Assembly: GCA_004554245.1 (NCBI GenBank)
Contig: SFND01000001.1
Coordinates: forward strand, 1-64,000
DNA: 64,000 nucleotides
Direction of reading: 5' to 3'
Source: Oribacterium sp.
GTDB taxonomy: Bacteria; Bacillota_A; Clostridia; Lachnospirales; Lachnospiraceae
Below the pieces are notes generated by a model. The model saw only the letters and a program-made list of their open reading frames with translations, searched no databases and was not told where the DNA came from. Every line of letters begins with the position of its first letter. Position 1 is the first letter of the stretch. Positions 30,820-39,835 of this stretch are shown piece after piece. The position numbers were made by a program, and so were the translations under genes.

Positions 30820-31497
30820 TTACGCAGCGATCGCCACGTCCTTCGCGGCGGCGCGGTCGTTGATGAGCCAGACACCGGCGACCAGCGTGAGCGGCAGCAG
30901 CTCGAGGAGGATGGCGTGCGCACCGAAGCGATCACTCATGAAGACGGAGATGACGACGGCGGCATAGAAGAAAACGAGGGTCGCGGTGTAGAAGAGTCCC
31001 TGCCGGAAGCTTTCGTGCTTTCCGGTGAGGATATAGTCGATCCAGCCGAAGAGTGCCTGCTTCGAATTATTCGAGCAGAAGATCGTCGCGCTGTTGAAGC
31101 CCTCGGCACCGGTGAAGGTGCCCCACTGGATACCGGTCAGGAAAAAGATCGGATAGAGCGCGAGTGCGCCCTGCGTGGCTTCCGGGATCGCTGCCGAAAT
31201 CAGGATGCAGGCAAGCTGTGATACGAGGCAGGTGATTTCTGCGATGCGACGGTCCTTCATCTGCAGGATGTGCGTAAGTGCGAGTGAAAACAGAAAGACC
31301 AGCAGTGCACCGGCGCGAAACAGCGCGTCCTCGACATTGTCCCCGAGCAGCAGATGCCGGAAGACATTTGCGAGATTCGAGGTGACGGCCTGCCCGAACG
31401 AACCGCGGACCAGGATGCCGTACATGCCGGCGTAGCCGCCCATGAAGGCCATGCAAAGATGAATCAACAGGTTTCTTCTTGATTTGATCAGTTTCAT
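30820..31497 (-). CDS. YoaK (DUF1275) family membrane protein
   Basis: A 225-residue protein with six hydrophobic segments. It carries the family pattern LIHLCMAFMGGYAGMYGILVRG near the N-terminus (read LIHLCMAFMGGYAG, MYGILVRG), the ...SNLANVFRHLLLG segment, and GIQWGTFTGAEGFNSATIFCSNN in the centre. Function is unknown; a transport role is often assumed. The start follows AGGAG. It is divergent from the DUF2232 gene. Confidence 0.75.
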   Translation of the reverse strand: MKLIKSRRNLLIHLCMAFMGGYAGMYGILVRGSFGQAVTSNLANVFRHLLLGDNVEDALFRAGALLVFLFSLALTHILQMKDRRIAEITCLVSQLACILISAAIPEATQGALALYPIFFLTGIQWGTFTGAEGFNSATIFCSNNSKQALFGWIDYILTGKHESFRQGLFYTATLVFFYAAVVISVFMSDRFGAHAILLELLPLTLVAGVWLINDRAAAKDVAIAA

Positions 31498-31705
31498 TGC
31501 GAACTCCTGTGATGGAAAATTTCAAACGTTCCGACTATAACACTCTGCTCTATGAAATTCCACCATAATATTTCCGAAATTTCAGGATAAACACGCAGAG
31601 ATATGCTATATAATTATAAGACTCGTATCAGTTCAGTCGAGCCAGGGGCCCCTGGCGCTGATCCTTACTGGTACGACATCAGAATTCAGAACCGAGGTAA
31701 ACATA

Positions 31706-32854
31706 TTGAACCAGAAAACTCAGAAAATCACGTTCGGTGCGATGATCACCGCGCTCTTTACGATCCTGCTCCTGATCGACCGCCAGACCGGCTCCATGTT
31801 CCAGGGGGCGCTCATCTTCATCCTGCCGATTCCGATGGTCGCCTACGGCGCGCGTTACGGTCTCTGCTCGAGCTTCGCGGTCTGGATCGCATCCACGCTG
31901 ATGGCCGTGTTCTTCAGTCTGCCGACGACGCTCATCTACTCGTCCTGCATGGCCTTCATTGGCATGATCCTCGGCAGTCGTATCCACGATAAGAAGGATA
32001 TGACTCGTACCCTCCTACTCGTGATGCTGCTCTCGATCATCGCGGAGCTGGTCAATGTCCTCCTCCTCGCGGTCATCTCGGGCACGACGCTCGATCAGGA
32101 TGTCCTCGAGATGCAGACGATCATGACGGAGGCCCTTAACTCGGCACAGAAGTTCACCGGTGCCGGAGCGACCGCGCAGAGCGCTGCCCAGATGGATGTC
32201 TTCCGGCAGATGCTGACGCCGGATTTTCTGAAGCGTATCCTGATCATTTCCGTCGCCTTCACCGGTGCCGTCCAGGGCTTTATCATCTATGAGCTCAGCC
32301 TTCTGATCCTGCGTCGTCTCCACGTGGCGGTACCGCAGCCGAAGCCGATCATCGAGTATTACCCGCCGCGCTGGCTGGGCGTCCTGTCCATCCTCGCCTT
32401 CTTCGCTTATAATTACACCTTCGCGAAGCCGCTCGAGAACGCGATCCTCCAGAGCCTGCTCCAGATCATCGGCATCGTCGGCTATATCATCCTGATGTGC
32501 TTCGGTGCGATCGCGATCTCGCTTCTGATCCGTCTCTTCCTGTCCCGTGCGAAGCTCGTGAACGGCCTTCTCACGGCACTCAGCATTTTCGTGATGCCGC
32601 AGATCCTGCTGATCCTCGGCATCTTCTACATCTCCGGCTCGCTCCACGACTACATCGCGCGACGCTTCGGCCTGCAGACCGCCTCTGCCGACGGCCGCAC
32701 TGTGGATGGGCGTGCCACCCGTGCGGCGGACCGTCAGCATTGGTCCGATGCAGGCGACCACAGCCTGTCTGACCGTGCCCGCCTCGTACCGACGCCGAAG
32801 GACGGTGGCGACATCATCGACCTCGGACCAGACGACGCCACGGATGTGAAGTGA
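31706..32854 (+). CDS. DUF2232 family membrane protein (YybS-like)
   Basis: A 382-residue membrane protein. The first half has the typical ECF-like run (GAMITALFTILLLID, GALIFILPIPMVAYGARYG), and the second half has further helices (WLGVLSILAFFAYNYTF and on). The last 60 residues are hydrophilic and likely cytoplasmic. YybS sits next to ribosomal protein L9 and DnaB genes in Bacillus; no such neighbours are seen here. The start is TTG 31706, with GAGGTAA about 7 bases upstream. Function is unknown. Confidence 0.75.
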   Translation: MNQKTQKITFGAMITALFTILLLIDRQTGSMFQGALIFILPIPMVAYGARYGLCSSFAVWIASTLMAVFFSLPTTLIYSSCMAFIGMILGSRIHDKKDMTRTLLLVMLLSIIAELVNVLLLAVISGTTLDQDVLEMQTIMTEALNSAQKFTGAGATAQSAAQMDVFRQMLTPDFLKRILIISVAFTGAVQGFIIYELSLLILRRLHVAVPQPKPIIEYYPPRWLGVLSILAFFAYNYTFAKPLENAILQSLLQIIGIVGYIILMCFGAIAISLLIRLFLSRAKLVNGLLTALSIFVMPQILLILGIFYISGSLHDYIARRFGLQTASADGRTVDGRATRAADRQHWSDAGDHSLSDRARLVPTPKDGGDIIDLGPDDATDVK

Positions 32855-32877
32855 GCAATCACGGACAGAAATCTAAC

Positions 32878-32944
32878 AAACAGAGCCGTCGCGCGAATGG
32901 TGAAATGCTCATGGAGTTTCATCATTCACGCGACGGCTCTGTTT
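32878..32944. terminator. bidirectional terminator
   Basis: Arms AAACAGAGCCGTCGCG and CGCGACGGCTCTGTTT with partly paired inner extensions (GAATGgTGAAA / TTTCAtCATTC), between converging genes. Confidence 0.85.
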
Positions 32945-32971
32945 ACATGTTGAAATGGACACCGTTCGAGA

Positions 32972-33907
32972 TCACTCGAGGCCCGTTTCCTCTGGCAGTC
33001 CGAGCATGATGTTCATGTTCTGCACCGCAGCACCGCTCGCACCCTTTCCGAGGTTGTCGAAAACTGCGGTCACCGTCGTCTGCTCCTCATGTCCACAGAC
33101 CACGATCTCGAGGCGGTTTGTGCCGGCAAGCTTATTTGCATAGAGCTTGCTGTCATTCTCGCCGAACGGCACGACGGATACGAAGTGCTCATCACGATAG
33201 TAGTCTGCGAGCTTCGCACAGATCTCCTCCGCGCTCGGTTGCCCAGGCAGAAGCCGGTTCTGGAGCATAATCGTCGTCGCCATGCCCTTATAATAATCGT
33301 CCACGACCGGCATGAACACTGGCGGATACGCGAGTCCCGTCACCGTCTGCATCTCCGGCAGATGCTTATGCTGCAGGTTGAGACCATAGATGCCCGGCGC
33401 GTCCAGCAGCTCAGAACGTCCTTCTGCCTCGTACTCCGCGATCATCTTCTTGCCACCCCCGGAGTAGCCGGTCAGGCTGTAGCAGTTCATCGGGTAGTCC
33501 TTCGGAAGCACGCCCATCGCCACCAGCGGAGCCGTCGTCGAAATGAAGCCCGTCGCATGGCAGCCCGGATTCGCCACACGCTTACTCGTGCGAATCGCCT
33601 CCCGCTGCGCCTTCGACAGCTCCGGATAGCCATAGGTCCAGCCTGGATTCGTCCGGTGTGCCGTCGACGCATCGATCACGCGCACGTTCGGATTATCAAT
33701 GAAGGAAACCGCTTCTCTGGCACCTTCATCCGGCAGACAGAGAAATACGATATCTGCGCTGTTGAGATACTTTTTCCGCTCATCCGGATCGTGCCGGAGC
33801 TCCTCCGGAATCCGCAGCAGCTCGAGATCCTCGCGTTGACCGATCCGGTCATAGATCTGAAGTCCCGTCGTGCCACTCTGACCATCGATATAAACTTTCG
33901 TCTTCAT
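32972..33907 (-). CDS. argC: N-acetyl-gamma-glutamyl-phosphate reductase (type 2)
   Basis: The arginine-biosynthesis enzyme that reduces N-acetylglutamyl-5-phosphate to the semialdehyde with NADPH. About 311 residues, the length of the shorter type 2 ArgC. N-terminal DGQSGTTGLQIYDRI dinucleotide-binding loop; ASTAHRTN; catalytic cysteine in RVANPGCHATG (about residue 114); SGGGKK; HKHLPEM with the active-site His. ATG 33907 is chosen for GGGAGG. It stands alone, with no other arg gene in the window and a long upstream region that includes a large palindrome. Confidence 0.92.
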   Translation of the reverse strand: MKTKVYIDGQSGTTGLQIYDRIGQREDLELLRIPEELRHDPDERKKYLNSADIVFLCLPDEGAREAVSFIDNPNVRVIDASTAHRTNPGWTYGYPELSKAQREAIRTSKRVANPGCHATGFISTTAPLVAMGVLPKDYPMNCYSLTGYSGGGKKMIAEYEAEGRSELLDAPGIYGLNLQHKHLPEMQTVTGLAYPPVFMPVVDDYYKGMATTIMLQNRLLPGQPSAEEICAKLADYYRDEHFVSVVPFGENDSKLYANKLAGTNRLEIVVCGHEEQTTVTAVFDNLGKGASGAAVQNMNIMLGLPEETGLE

Positions 33908-34024
33908 GATTTCCTCCCTGACCTTCCCGTTCATGCCATGCAGACGGATATTTTCATATATATTAGCAAATCTGCGTAGTACCGAGATATAGTTTTTTTA
34001 CATACTTGATAAACGATGTGTTAT

Positions 34025-34118
34025 GTAACAGTTCAAGCAGACAGGAGACCCGGAGGAGCGGCAACGGAGTACTGTGCCTCTGTTGCCGCCGCTCCGGGTC
34101 TCCTGTCTGAACTGTTAC
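34025..34118 (+). repeat. palindromic repeat family B, full copy
   Basis: Arms GTAACAGTTCA...GACCCGGAG...GCGGCAAC and their complements ending CTGAACTGTTAC fold into a hairpin over almost the whole 94 bases, with loop tactgtgc. The ends match the shorter element at 60559-60598; the core matches 30668-30706. Confidence 0.8.
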
Positions 34119-34159
34119 TGTGTTATAACAGCTATGAATTTTTGCACTACGCTTGATTC

Positions 34160-34188
34160 TTGACACTGCAGTGGAAAAGGCGTAAATT
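34160..34188 (+). promoter_or_regulatory. promoter of the T-box leader
   Basis: A consensus TTGACA (34160-34165), a 17-bp spacer and TAAATT (34183-34188). Confidence 0.7.
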
Positions 34189-34194
34189 ACGAAT

Positions 34195-34477
34195 AAATCA
34201 ATACAGAGCAAAAAACGTTGACGAGAAAAAGTAGCAGTTGGAGCGAGCCAGAGAGCTGTCGGAGGGTGCGAGACAGTGGAACGAAAGCTGTGAAAATCAT
34301 CTCTGAGTTGCGCGCTGAACGCACTGGTTAGTAGGTTACGCCGGGCTGGTCTCCGTTAAAGGACTAAGCATTGATAGATGCGACAGAGTGGTCGTTTTAT
34401 TCGACAATGAGAGTGGTACCGCAGAGGACTTTACAGCCTTTGTCTCTTTGATAAAAAGAGACAAAGGCTTTTTTTGT
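34195..34477 (+). promoter_or_regulatory. T-box leader, predicted Ile specifier
   Basis: A tRNA-sensing transcription attenuator. Landmarks are AGAGAG (34250-34255), a distal GGGTGCGAG loop, then GAACGAAAGCTGTGAAAATCATCTCTGAG, split here as GAACGAAAGCTG and TGAAAATCATCTCTGAG. In this context the specifier reads ATC (34296-34298), followed by the expected purine. The T-box bulge TGGTACCGC is at 34414-34422; its TGGT pairs with an ACCA tRNA end, as in tRNA-Ile. A strong terminator, GCCTTTGTCTCTTTg...AAAGAGACAAAGGC with TTTTTTT, is at 34436-34477. The controlled genes are the TRAP operon and perhaps ilvD. The class is certain; the specifier is a good but unproven reading. Confidence 0.88.
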
Positions 34478-34605
34478 ATCTGCTTGCACCGATCGATTTC
34501 AAAAACAAATCGACCATGTATGGGCGGATTCGTGATGAAGTAAATCCGTAAGCATTGGCCCTGTATGGATGGAAGAAGCTTTCAGCCGCTTCGGCGGATG
34601 AAATA

Positions 34606-34619
34606 TAAAAACGTTTACA
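34606..34619 (+). promoter_or_regulatory. cre-like/LacI-family operator
   Basis: TAAAAACGTTTACA resembles the catabolite-responsive element (one mismatch to TGNAANCGNTNNCA). It lies after the T-box terminator and 30 bases before the dctP start, so a roadblock or second promoter is possible. Confidence 0.35.
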
Positions 34620-34649
34620 TTTGTTGATACAATTTGAGGAGGAGACATT

Positions 34650-35804
34650 ATGAGAAAGAACAGAATGATGGCCATGATGATGGCCGGTGCGATGGCAGCA
34701 TCCCTGGCAGCCTGCGGATCATCCAGCACACCAGAGGCAACCACGGCAGCAGCCGCAGAGACGACCGCCGCAGCCGCAGACACCACGGCAGCCGCAGAGG
34801 AGACCACGGCAGCTGGTGCAGAGACCACAGCAGCCGCAGCCGATGATGATGTAAAGAACGCATCGAACGTTCAGCCGGAGATCCCGGAGGGCGCAACCGT
34901 GCTCAAGCTTGGTATGACCACCAACGAGCAGGATTCCTTCATGATCGCAGCGGTAAAGTTCGCACAGGATGTACAGGATAAGACCGACGGCAAGTATGCG
35001 ATCGAGCTTCACCCGAACGGAGACCTCGGTGGTGAGCGTGATATGCTTGAGTCCATGCAGATGGGCACCCTCGATATGGGTATCGTGACGTCCGGACCGT
35101 TCGTAAATTTCTCCTCGGATATGGGTGTACTCGACATGCCGTATCTCTTCGAGAACAAGGAGCAGGCATACGCTGTGCTCGATGGTGAGGTAGGTCGTTC
35201 TCTTCTCGATACACTCGAGGGTTCCGGCCTCAAGGGTCTCGCATATGCAGAGAGAGGCTTCCGTGATCTCACAAACAACGTTCGTCCGATCAAGACCGCA
35301 GAGGATGTAAAGGGCCTCAAGATCCGTGTGATGGAGAACGAGGTTTACCAGAAGGCCTTCGATGCACTCGGTGTCAACGCAACGCCGATGGCATGGTCCG
35401 ATGCACTGACCGCTTTACAGCAGGGCACCGTCGATGGTGAGGAGAACCCGATCAACGTTATCAACTCCTATAAGCTCTGGGAGTCCCAGAAGTACGCAAC
35501 CCTCGATGGTCACAGCTACTCCACTGCGATCGTCACCATGTCCCTCGATAAGTTCAACGAGCTCGACGCCGACATCCAGCAGGTATTCCTCGATGCAGCA
35601 CAGGATGCCGCAGAGTATGAGAGAGAGTGGGTAGCCGCTCAGGAGGCAGATCAGCTTCAGGCGATGAAGGACAACGGCATGGAGGTCGAGGAGAACCCGG
35701 ATATCGCTTCCTTCAAGGCAGCTGTACAGCCGGTATATGATGCATATCCTCAGTATGCCGATTATGTAAAGAAGATCAACGACGTCATCGCTACAGTTAA
35801 GTGA
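34650..35804 (+). CDS. dctP: TRAP transporter substrate-binding lipoprotein (DctP family)
   Basis: The extracytoplasmic solute receptor of a tripartite ATP-independent transporter, 384 residues. It has a lipoprotein signal with lipobox LAAC, acylated at C22. A long Ala/Thr/Glu linker (about 25-68) tethers it to the membrane. The DctP fold follows: LKLGMTTNEQDSF, PNGDLGGERDMLESMQMGTLDMGI and GFRDLTNNVRPIKTAEDVKGLKIRV (the usual substrate-carboxylate Arg lies in this segment), then TALQQGTVDGEENP. The family binds carboxylates, but the Ile T-box upstream points to branched-chain amino or oxo acids. RBS GAGGAGGAG. dctQ follows 184 bases later. Confidence 0.9.
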   Translation: MRKNRMMAMMMAGAMAASLAACGSSSTPEATTAAAAETTAAAADTTAAAEETTAAGAETTAAAADDDVKNASNVQPEIPEGATVLKLGMTTNEQDSFMIAAVKFAQDVQDKTDGKYAIELHPNGDLGGERDMLESMQMGTLDMGIVTSGPFVNFSSDMGVLDMPYLFENKEQAYAVLDGEVGRSLLDTLEGSGLKGLAYAERGFRDLTNNVRPIKTAEDVKGLKIRVMENEVYQKAFDALGVNATPMAWSDALTALQQGTVDGEENPINVINSYKLWESQKYATLDGHSYSTAIVTMSLDKFNELDADIQQVFLDAAQDAAEYEREWVAAQEADQLQAMKDNGMEVEENPDIASFKAAVQPVYDAYPQYADYVKKINDVIATVK

Positions 35805-35902
35805 TTTTTCGGATCATTGGAAAGTGAAACGTTCGAAGGTATCGCTACGCAAACACTTCCTATCCGAACGTTCATATTAAGAAGTTTATGTAGAAATAAA
35901 GC

Positions 35903-35936
35903 TGAGACGGAGCCTGCTCGCGCAGGCTCCGTCTCA
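35903..35936 (+). terminator. hairpin between dctP and dctQ
   Basis: TGAGACGGAGCCTGC-tcgc-GCAGGCTCCGTCTCA, without a T-run. It probably protects or partly terminates the transcript so that the binding protein is made in excess. Confidence 0.7.
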
Positions 35937-35988
35937 GAAACAGGGGTCGTACAGATACCTGAAGCAGGTAGTGAAAGGGGCAGACAAA

Positions 35989-36492
35989 GTGGGATTTGTT
36001 AAAGCTGTTCATAAGTTGTCAGATGCGATCGATAAGGTGATGGGCTACGTCATCTTCGCGATGCTGCTTCTGATGGTCATCATCACCGGTGCGCAGATCG
36101 TGTGCCGTATCTTCTTTAAGTCGTTACAGTGGTCCGAGGAGGCCACCCGTTATTTACTGATCTGGTGCTCGATGCTCGGTGCAGGGTGTGTCTATAAGCA
36201 CGGCGGACACATCGCCGTCACGGTACTGCAGGATGTGATGCCGGCGCCGGTGAAGAGAGTGATGCAGCTTCTCGTGCATGCACTCTGTTTCGCCCTCTGC
36301 CTGGTGGTCGTTTACTACGGCTATAAGTATTTCGGAAAGCAGGGAACACAGCTTTCCGCATCCCTCCGCTGGCCGATGCGCTATGTATACTTAGGCATTG
36401 ACCTCGGTTGCGGCCTTATGGCCGTACATGCGCTGGATGCGTTCCTGCAGCAGCTGTTCCACATGGATGAAGTGAAGGAGGTGGAGTCATAA
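35989..36492 (+). CDS. dctQ: TRAP transporter small permease (DctQ family)
   Basis: A 167-residue protein with four transmembrane helices. Family markers: VFAMLLL-type first helix (VIFAMLLLMVIITGAQIVCR), WSEEATRYLLIWCSMLGAGCVYKHGGHIAV in the second, and a final WPMRYVYLGIDLGCGLMAVHAL. GTG 35989 is chosen, because AAAGGGG lies 8 bases upstream; a longer in-frame GTG at 35971 lacks an RBS. Its TAA overlaps the ATG of dctM by one base, so translation is coupled. Confidence 0.88.
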   Translation: MGFVKAVHKLSDAIDKVMGYVIFAMLLLMVIITGAQIVCRIFFKSLQWSEEATRYLLIWCSMLGAGCVYKHGGHIAVTVLQDVMPAPVKRVMQLLVHALCFALCLVVVYYGYKYFGKQGTQLSASLRWPMRYVYLGIDLGCGLMAVHALDAFLQQLFHMDEVKEVES

Positions 36493-37757
36493 TGGCAGCC
36501 GTACTGTTTATTTCGTTCGCAATTTTACTTCTTCTCGGTGTTCCGGTCGGCTTCACCATCGCCATCGCCGCCTTCATCACCCTCGTCGCCGGTGACGTAC
36601 CTGCCCTCATGATGGTGCAGCGTATCTTCACTGCGCAGGACAGCTTCTCGCTGATCGCGGTTCCGTTCTTCATCCTCGCCGGTGACCTCATGTCGAAGGG
36701 CGCCGTGTCGAAGGTGCTCGTCGAGTTCGCAGAGTCCCTCCTCGGCTGGATCCGTGGCGGCCTCACCATCGTTTCCGTCCTCGCCGGCATGTTCTTCGCC
36801 GCGATTTCCGGATCTGGTGCAGCGACCACCGCAGCCGTCGGTGCGACCCTCATCCCGGAGCTCGAGAAGCGCGGCTATCATGTCGATAAGTCTGCCGCCC
36901 TCATCGCCGCTGCCGGTACGATCGGCGTCGTCATCCCGCCATCCGTTCCGATGGTGCTCTACGCCGTCATCGCAGAGCAGTCGGTCAATACCCTTTTCCG
37001 TAACGGCTTCATCCCGGGTATCACGATGGGTGTGATCCTGATCGTCATCGCCCTCGTCGAAGCGCGGAAGCTCAACTACCCGAAGGGCACACCGCTCAGC
37101 GTGAAGAACGTCCTGAGAACCTTCCTCCATGCGGTCTGGGGCATCCTCATGCCGCTGATCATCCTCGGTGGCATCTTCTCCGGCTACTTCACCCCGTCCG
37201 AGGCAGCCGATGTCGCGGTTATCTACTCCATCCTCATCGGCTTCTTCGTGTACCGTGACCTCACGCCGAAGGGCCTCATGGAGATCATGAAGAACTCTGC
37301 GAAGACCTCCTCCGTCATCATGCTGATCATCGGCTTCTCCGGTCCGTTCGGCTGGGTACTGGCGAACTGGAAGATCCCGGAGATGATTTCGAAGGCTGTT
37401 CTCTCCGTTTCGAGCAATACCTACATCATCCTCTTCCTGATCGGTCTTATCATCCTGGTCGCTGGTGTCTTCATGGAGACCTCCTCCGCGATCATCCTGC
37501 TCACCCCGGTATTCCTTCCGCTCGTGAAGGCGATGGGCGTGAACCTCGTCCACTTCGGTGTGGTATTCGCCGTCGGCCTCGCCATCGGTATGATCACCCC
37601 GCCGGTAGCCATCAACCTCTTCGTCGCCTCGGGTATCACGGGACTTCCGATGACGAAGATATCGAAGGCCATCATCCCGTACCTGATCGGCCTCATCGTG
37701 GTGTTCTTCGTGATCCTCTATGTACCACTGGCGTTCCCAGGACTGATTCTGGCTTAA
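36492..37757 (+). CDS. dctM: TRAP transporter large permease (DctM family)
   Basis: A 421-residue membrane subunit with about 12 helices that carries the Na+-coupled transport step. Signatures: VPFFILAGDLMSKGAVSK, FFAAISGSGAATTAAVGATLIPEL (split: FFAAISGSGAA, TTAAVGATLIPEL), GVVIPPSVPMVLYA, and the C-terminal half repeat IGMITPPVAINLFVASGI. Complete and standard in length. The stop codon lies inside repeat family A copy 3. Confidence 0.93.
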   Translation: MAAVLFISFAILLLLGVPVGFTIAIAAFITLVAGDVPALMMVQRIFTAQDSFSLIAVPFFILAGDLMSKGAVSKVLVEFAESLLGWIRGGLTIVSVLAGMFFAAISGSGAATTAAVGATLIPELEKRGYHVDKSAALIAAAGTIGVVIPPSVPMVLYAVIAEQSVNTLFRNGFIPGITMGVILIVIALVEARKLNYPKGTPLSVKNVLRTFLHAVWGILMPLIILGGIFSGYFTPSEAADVAVIYSILIGFFVYRDLTPKGLMEIMKNSAKTSSVIMLIIGFSGPFGWVLANWKIPEMISKAVLSVSSNTYIILFLIGLIILVAGVFMETSSAIILLTPVFLPLVKAMGVNLVHFGVVFAVGLAIGMITPPVAINLFVASGITGLPMTKISKAIIPYLIGLIVVFFVILYVPLAFPGLILA

Positions 37758-37840
37758 GAATTTCGTAAGGGGGTCTGACCCCATTAAATTTTTCTAAACA
37801 GAATCTAAACTGAAGTTTATGGGGTCAGACCCCATAAACT
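37753..37840 (+). repeat. palindromic repeat family A, copy 3
   Basis: Nearly identical over 88 bases to 18353-18440, with the same two GGGGTC-GACCCC palindromes and same spacer. It supplies the dctM stop codon (37755-37757) and separates dctM from ilvD. Confidence 0.8.
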
Positions 37841-37908
37841 CCGGTGGCCGACACATGATATAATAAGTAGAAATACGCAACGTGATTTAAAAATACAGGA
37901 GGTACACT

Positions 37909-39555
37909 ATGCGTAGTGATGTAGTAAAGAAGGGTATCGAGCGTACCCCGCACCGTTCACTTCTGAAGGCCGACGGCCTGACCGACGAGCAGATCCGCCG
38001 TCCGCTGATCGGTGTCGTCAATTCATTTACCGAGGTCGTTCCGGGTCATGAGCACCTGCAGCAGATCTCCCGTGCGGTCAAGGATGGTATCCTGATGGCC
38101 GGCGGCACGCCACTCGAGTTCAACACCATCGCTGTCTGCGACGGTATCGCGATGGGCCACGATGGCATGCACTTCTCACTGTCATCCCGCGAGCTGATCA
38201 CCGATACCATTGAGTGTATGGCGAGCGGCCACGCTCTCGACGCCCTTGTCTTCATTCCGAACTGCGATAAGATCGTGCCGGGCATGCTCCTCGCAGCCTG
38301 CCGTCTGAATCTGCCGTCCGTTTTCGTATCCGGTGGGCCAATGCTGTCTCTTCATCAGCGTGACCTGAACACCGCGTTCGAGGCCGTCGGTGCGTTCAAG
38401 GCTGGTCTTATGGACGAGAAGGGCGTCCTCGACATCGAGAATACCTGCTGTCCGACCTGCGGCTCCTGTTCTGGTATGTTCACCGCGAACTCCATGAACT
38501 CCCTCTGCGAGGTACTGGGCATGGCACTTCCGGGCAATGGTACCATCCCGGCGGTCTATTCGGAGCGTATCCGTCTCGCAAAGCTGGCCGGCATGCAGGT
38601 GATGAAGGTCCTCGAGCAGAACATCCGTCCGCGTGACATCATCACTGCAGATGCGATCGAGAACTGCCTGACCACCGATATGGCCCTCGGCTGCTCCACC
38701 AATACCGCACTGCACCTCATGGCCGTAGCGCATGAGGCAGGCGTTCCGTTCGATCTTCATAAGATCAACGAGATCTCCGATCGTACCCCGAACCTCTGCC
38801 ACCTGGCACCGGCGGGTCACCACCACATGCAGGACCTCATGGATGCCGGCGGAATCTATGCCGTCATCCACGAGCTCGATCAGCATGGCCTGATCCACAG
38901 AGACTGTATGACCGTGCTCGGTGAGACGATCGGTGAGGCGACGAAGGACAGCGTCAACCGGAACCCGGAGGTCATCCGTCCGTTCGATAACCCATACCTC
39001 AAGGAGGGCGGTCTCGCCGTGCTGTATGGTAACCTGGCACCACATGGCTCCATCGTCAAGCGTTCGGCAGTCGCACCTGAGATGATGGTCAATGAGTGCA
39101 CCGCGCGCTGCTTCGACTCCGAGGAAGACGCCATCAAGGCGATTTACGGTGGCGAGATCAAGCCGGGTGACTGTGTCGTGATCCGTTATGAGGGTCCGGC
39201 CGGCGGACCTGGTATGCGTGAGATGCTCGGACCGACCTCTGCCATCGCCGGTATGAAGCTTGATACGACTGTATCCCTCATCACCGACGGACGTTTCTCC
39301 GGCGCATCCCGTGGCGCAGCGATCGGACATGTTTCCCCGGAGGCCCAGGCCGGCGGTACCATCGCATACGTGAAGGATGGCGATAAGATCAAGATCGACA
39401 TCCCGAACTACTCCATCAACCTCGAGGTTTCCGACGAGGAGCTCGAGGAGCGTAAGAAGACCATGAAGGTACGCGAGCAGCGCAACCTCACCGGCTACCT
39501 GAAGAAATACGCGAAGCTCGTCCACTCCGCCGACTCCGGCGCGATCGTCGAGTAA
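37909..39555 (+). CDS. ilvD: dihydroxy-acid dehydratase
   Basis: Catalyses the dehydration of 2,3-dihydroxy acids to 2-oxo acids, the common third step of isoleucine and valine synthesis. 548 residues, normal length. Fe-S cluster cysteines: FIPNCDKIVPGML, CCPTCGSCSGMFTANSMNSL (C-x-x-C pattern), and the signature LGCSTNTALHL. C-terminal DGRFSGASRGAAIGH(V)SPEA is complete. A TATAAT at 37859-37864 and GGAGG upstream of the ATG suggest its own promoter, though read-through from the T-box/TRAP operon is possible. Its position fits the Ile specifier of that T-box. Confidence 0.95.
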   Translation: MRSDVVKKGIERTPHRSLLKADGLTDEQIRRPLIGVVNSFTEVVPGHEHLQQISRAVKDGILMAGGTPLEFNTIAVCDGIAMGHDGMHFSLSSRELITDTIECMASGHALDALVFIPNCDKIVPGMLLAACRLNLPSVFVSGGPMLSLHQRDLNTAFEAVGAFKAGLMDEKGVLDIENTCCPTCGSCSGMFTANSMNSLCEVLGMALPGNGTIPAVYSERIRLAKLAGMQVMKVLEQNIRPRDIITADAIENCLTTDMALGCSTNTALHLMAVAHEAGVPFDLHKINEISDRTPNLCHLAPAGHHHMQDLMDAGGIYAVIHELDQHGLIHRDCMTVLGETIGEATKDSVNRNPEVIRPFDNPYLKEGGLAVLYGNLAPHGSIVKRSAVAPEMMVNECTARCFDSEEDAIKAIYGGEIKPGDCVVIRYEGPAGGPGMREMLGPTSAIAGMKLDTTVSLITDGRFSGASRGAAIGHVSPEAQAGGTIAYVKDGDKIKIDIPNYSINLEVSDEELEERKKTMKVREQRNLTGYLKKYAKLVHSADSGAIVE

Positions 39556-39678
39556 GTTCTAGATACGAAGCATGTATTGAAACATGCTGAACACAGCGTT
39601 CGGATCCGCGGGTATATCGAGGACTCGAACCGGACATCTGACAGCGGATGCATTTCCCACGATGCATTTTGCCCCATA

Positions 39679-39709
39679 GAGCTCTGCCACTTACGGCAGA
39701 GCTCATTTT
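39679..39709 (+). terminator. ilvD terminator
   Basis: GAGCTCTGCC-acttac-GGCAGAGCTC-ATTTT. Upstream in the same gap is a small hairpin AGCATGT...ACATGCT (39571-39590). No gene is seen in 39556-39835. Confidence 0.75.
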
Positions 39710-39835
39710 AAAGTTCCGATGAAATCCATCGATATTTCCATATTGACGACCGTAAAGTAACTACTTAAAATGAGGGGCTGTCAACCCTCTTTCAATAGAA
39801 GAAGCCAGGTATTTATACAGATAATCAGGTAGTAT

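Noticed and set aside
34293..34300. Reading the T-box specifier as AAT (Asn) instead of ATC
   Set aside because: AAT would be followed by C, whereas a purine is expected after the specifier; ATC is followed by A and agrees with ilvD downstream.
34650..37757. Plain C4-dicarboxylate assignment for the TRAP system
   Set aside because: Family membership does not fix the substrate; the T-box and ilvD context favour branched-chain compounds.
39598..39680. tRNA-like segment on the minus strand (contains GGTTCGAGTCC and clover-leaf-like pieces)
   Set aside because: The T-stem has mismatches and no matching acceptor or D-arm could be built. At best a remnant.
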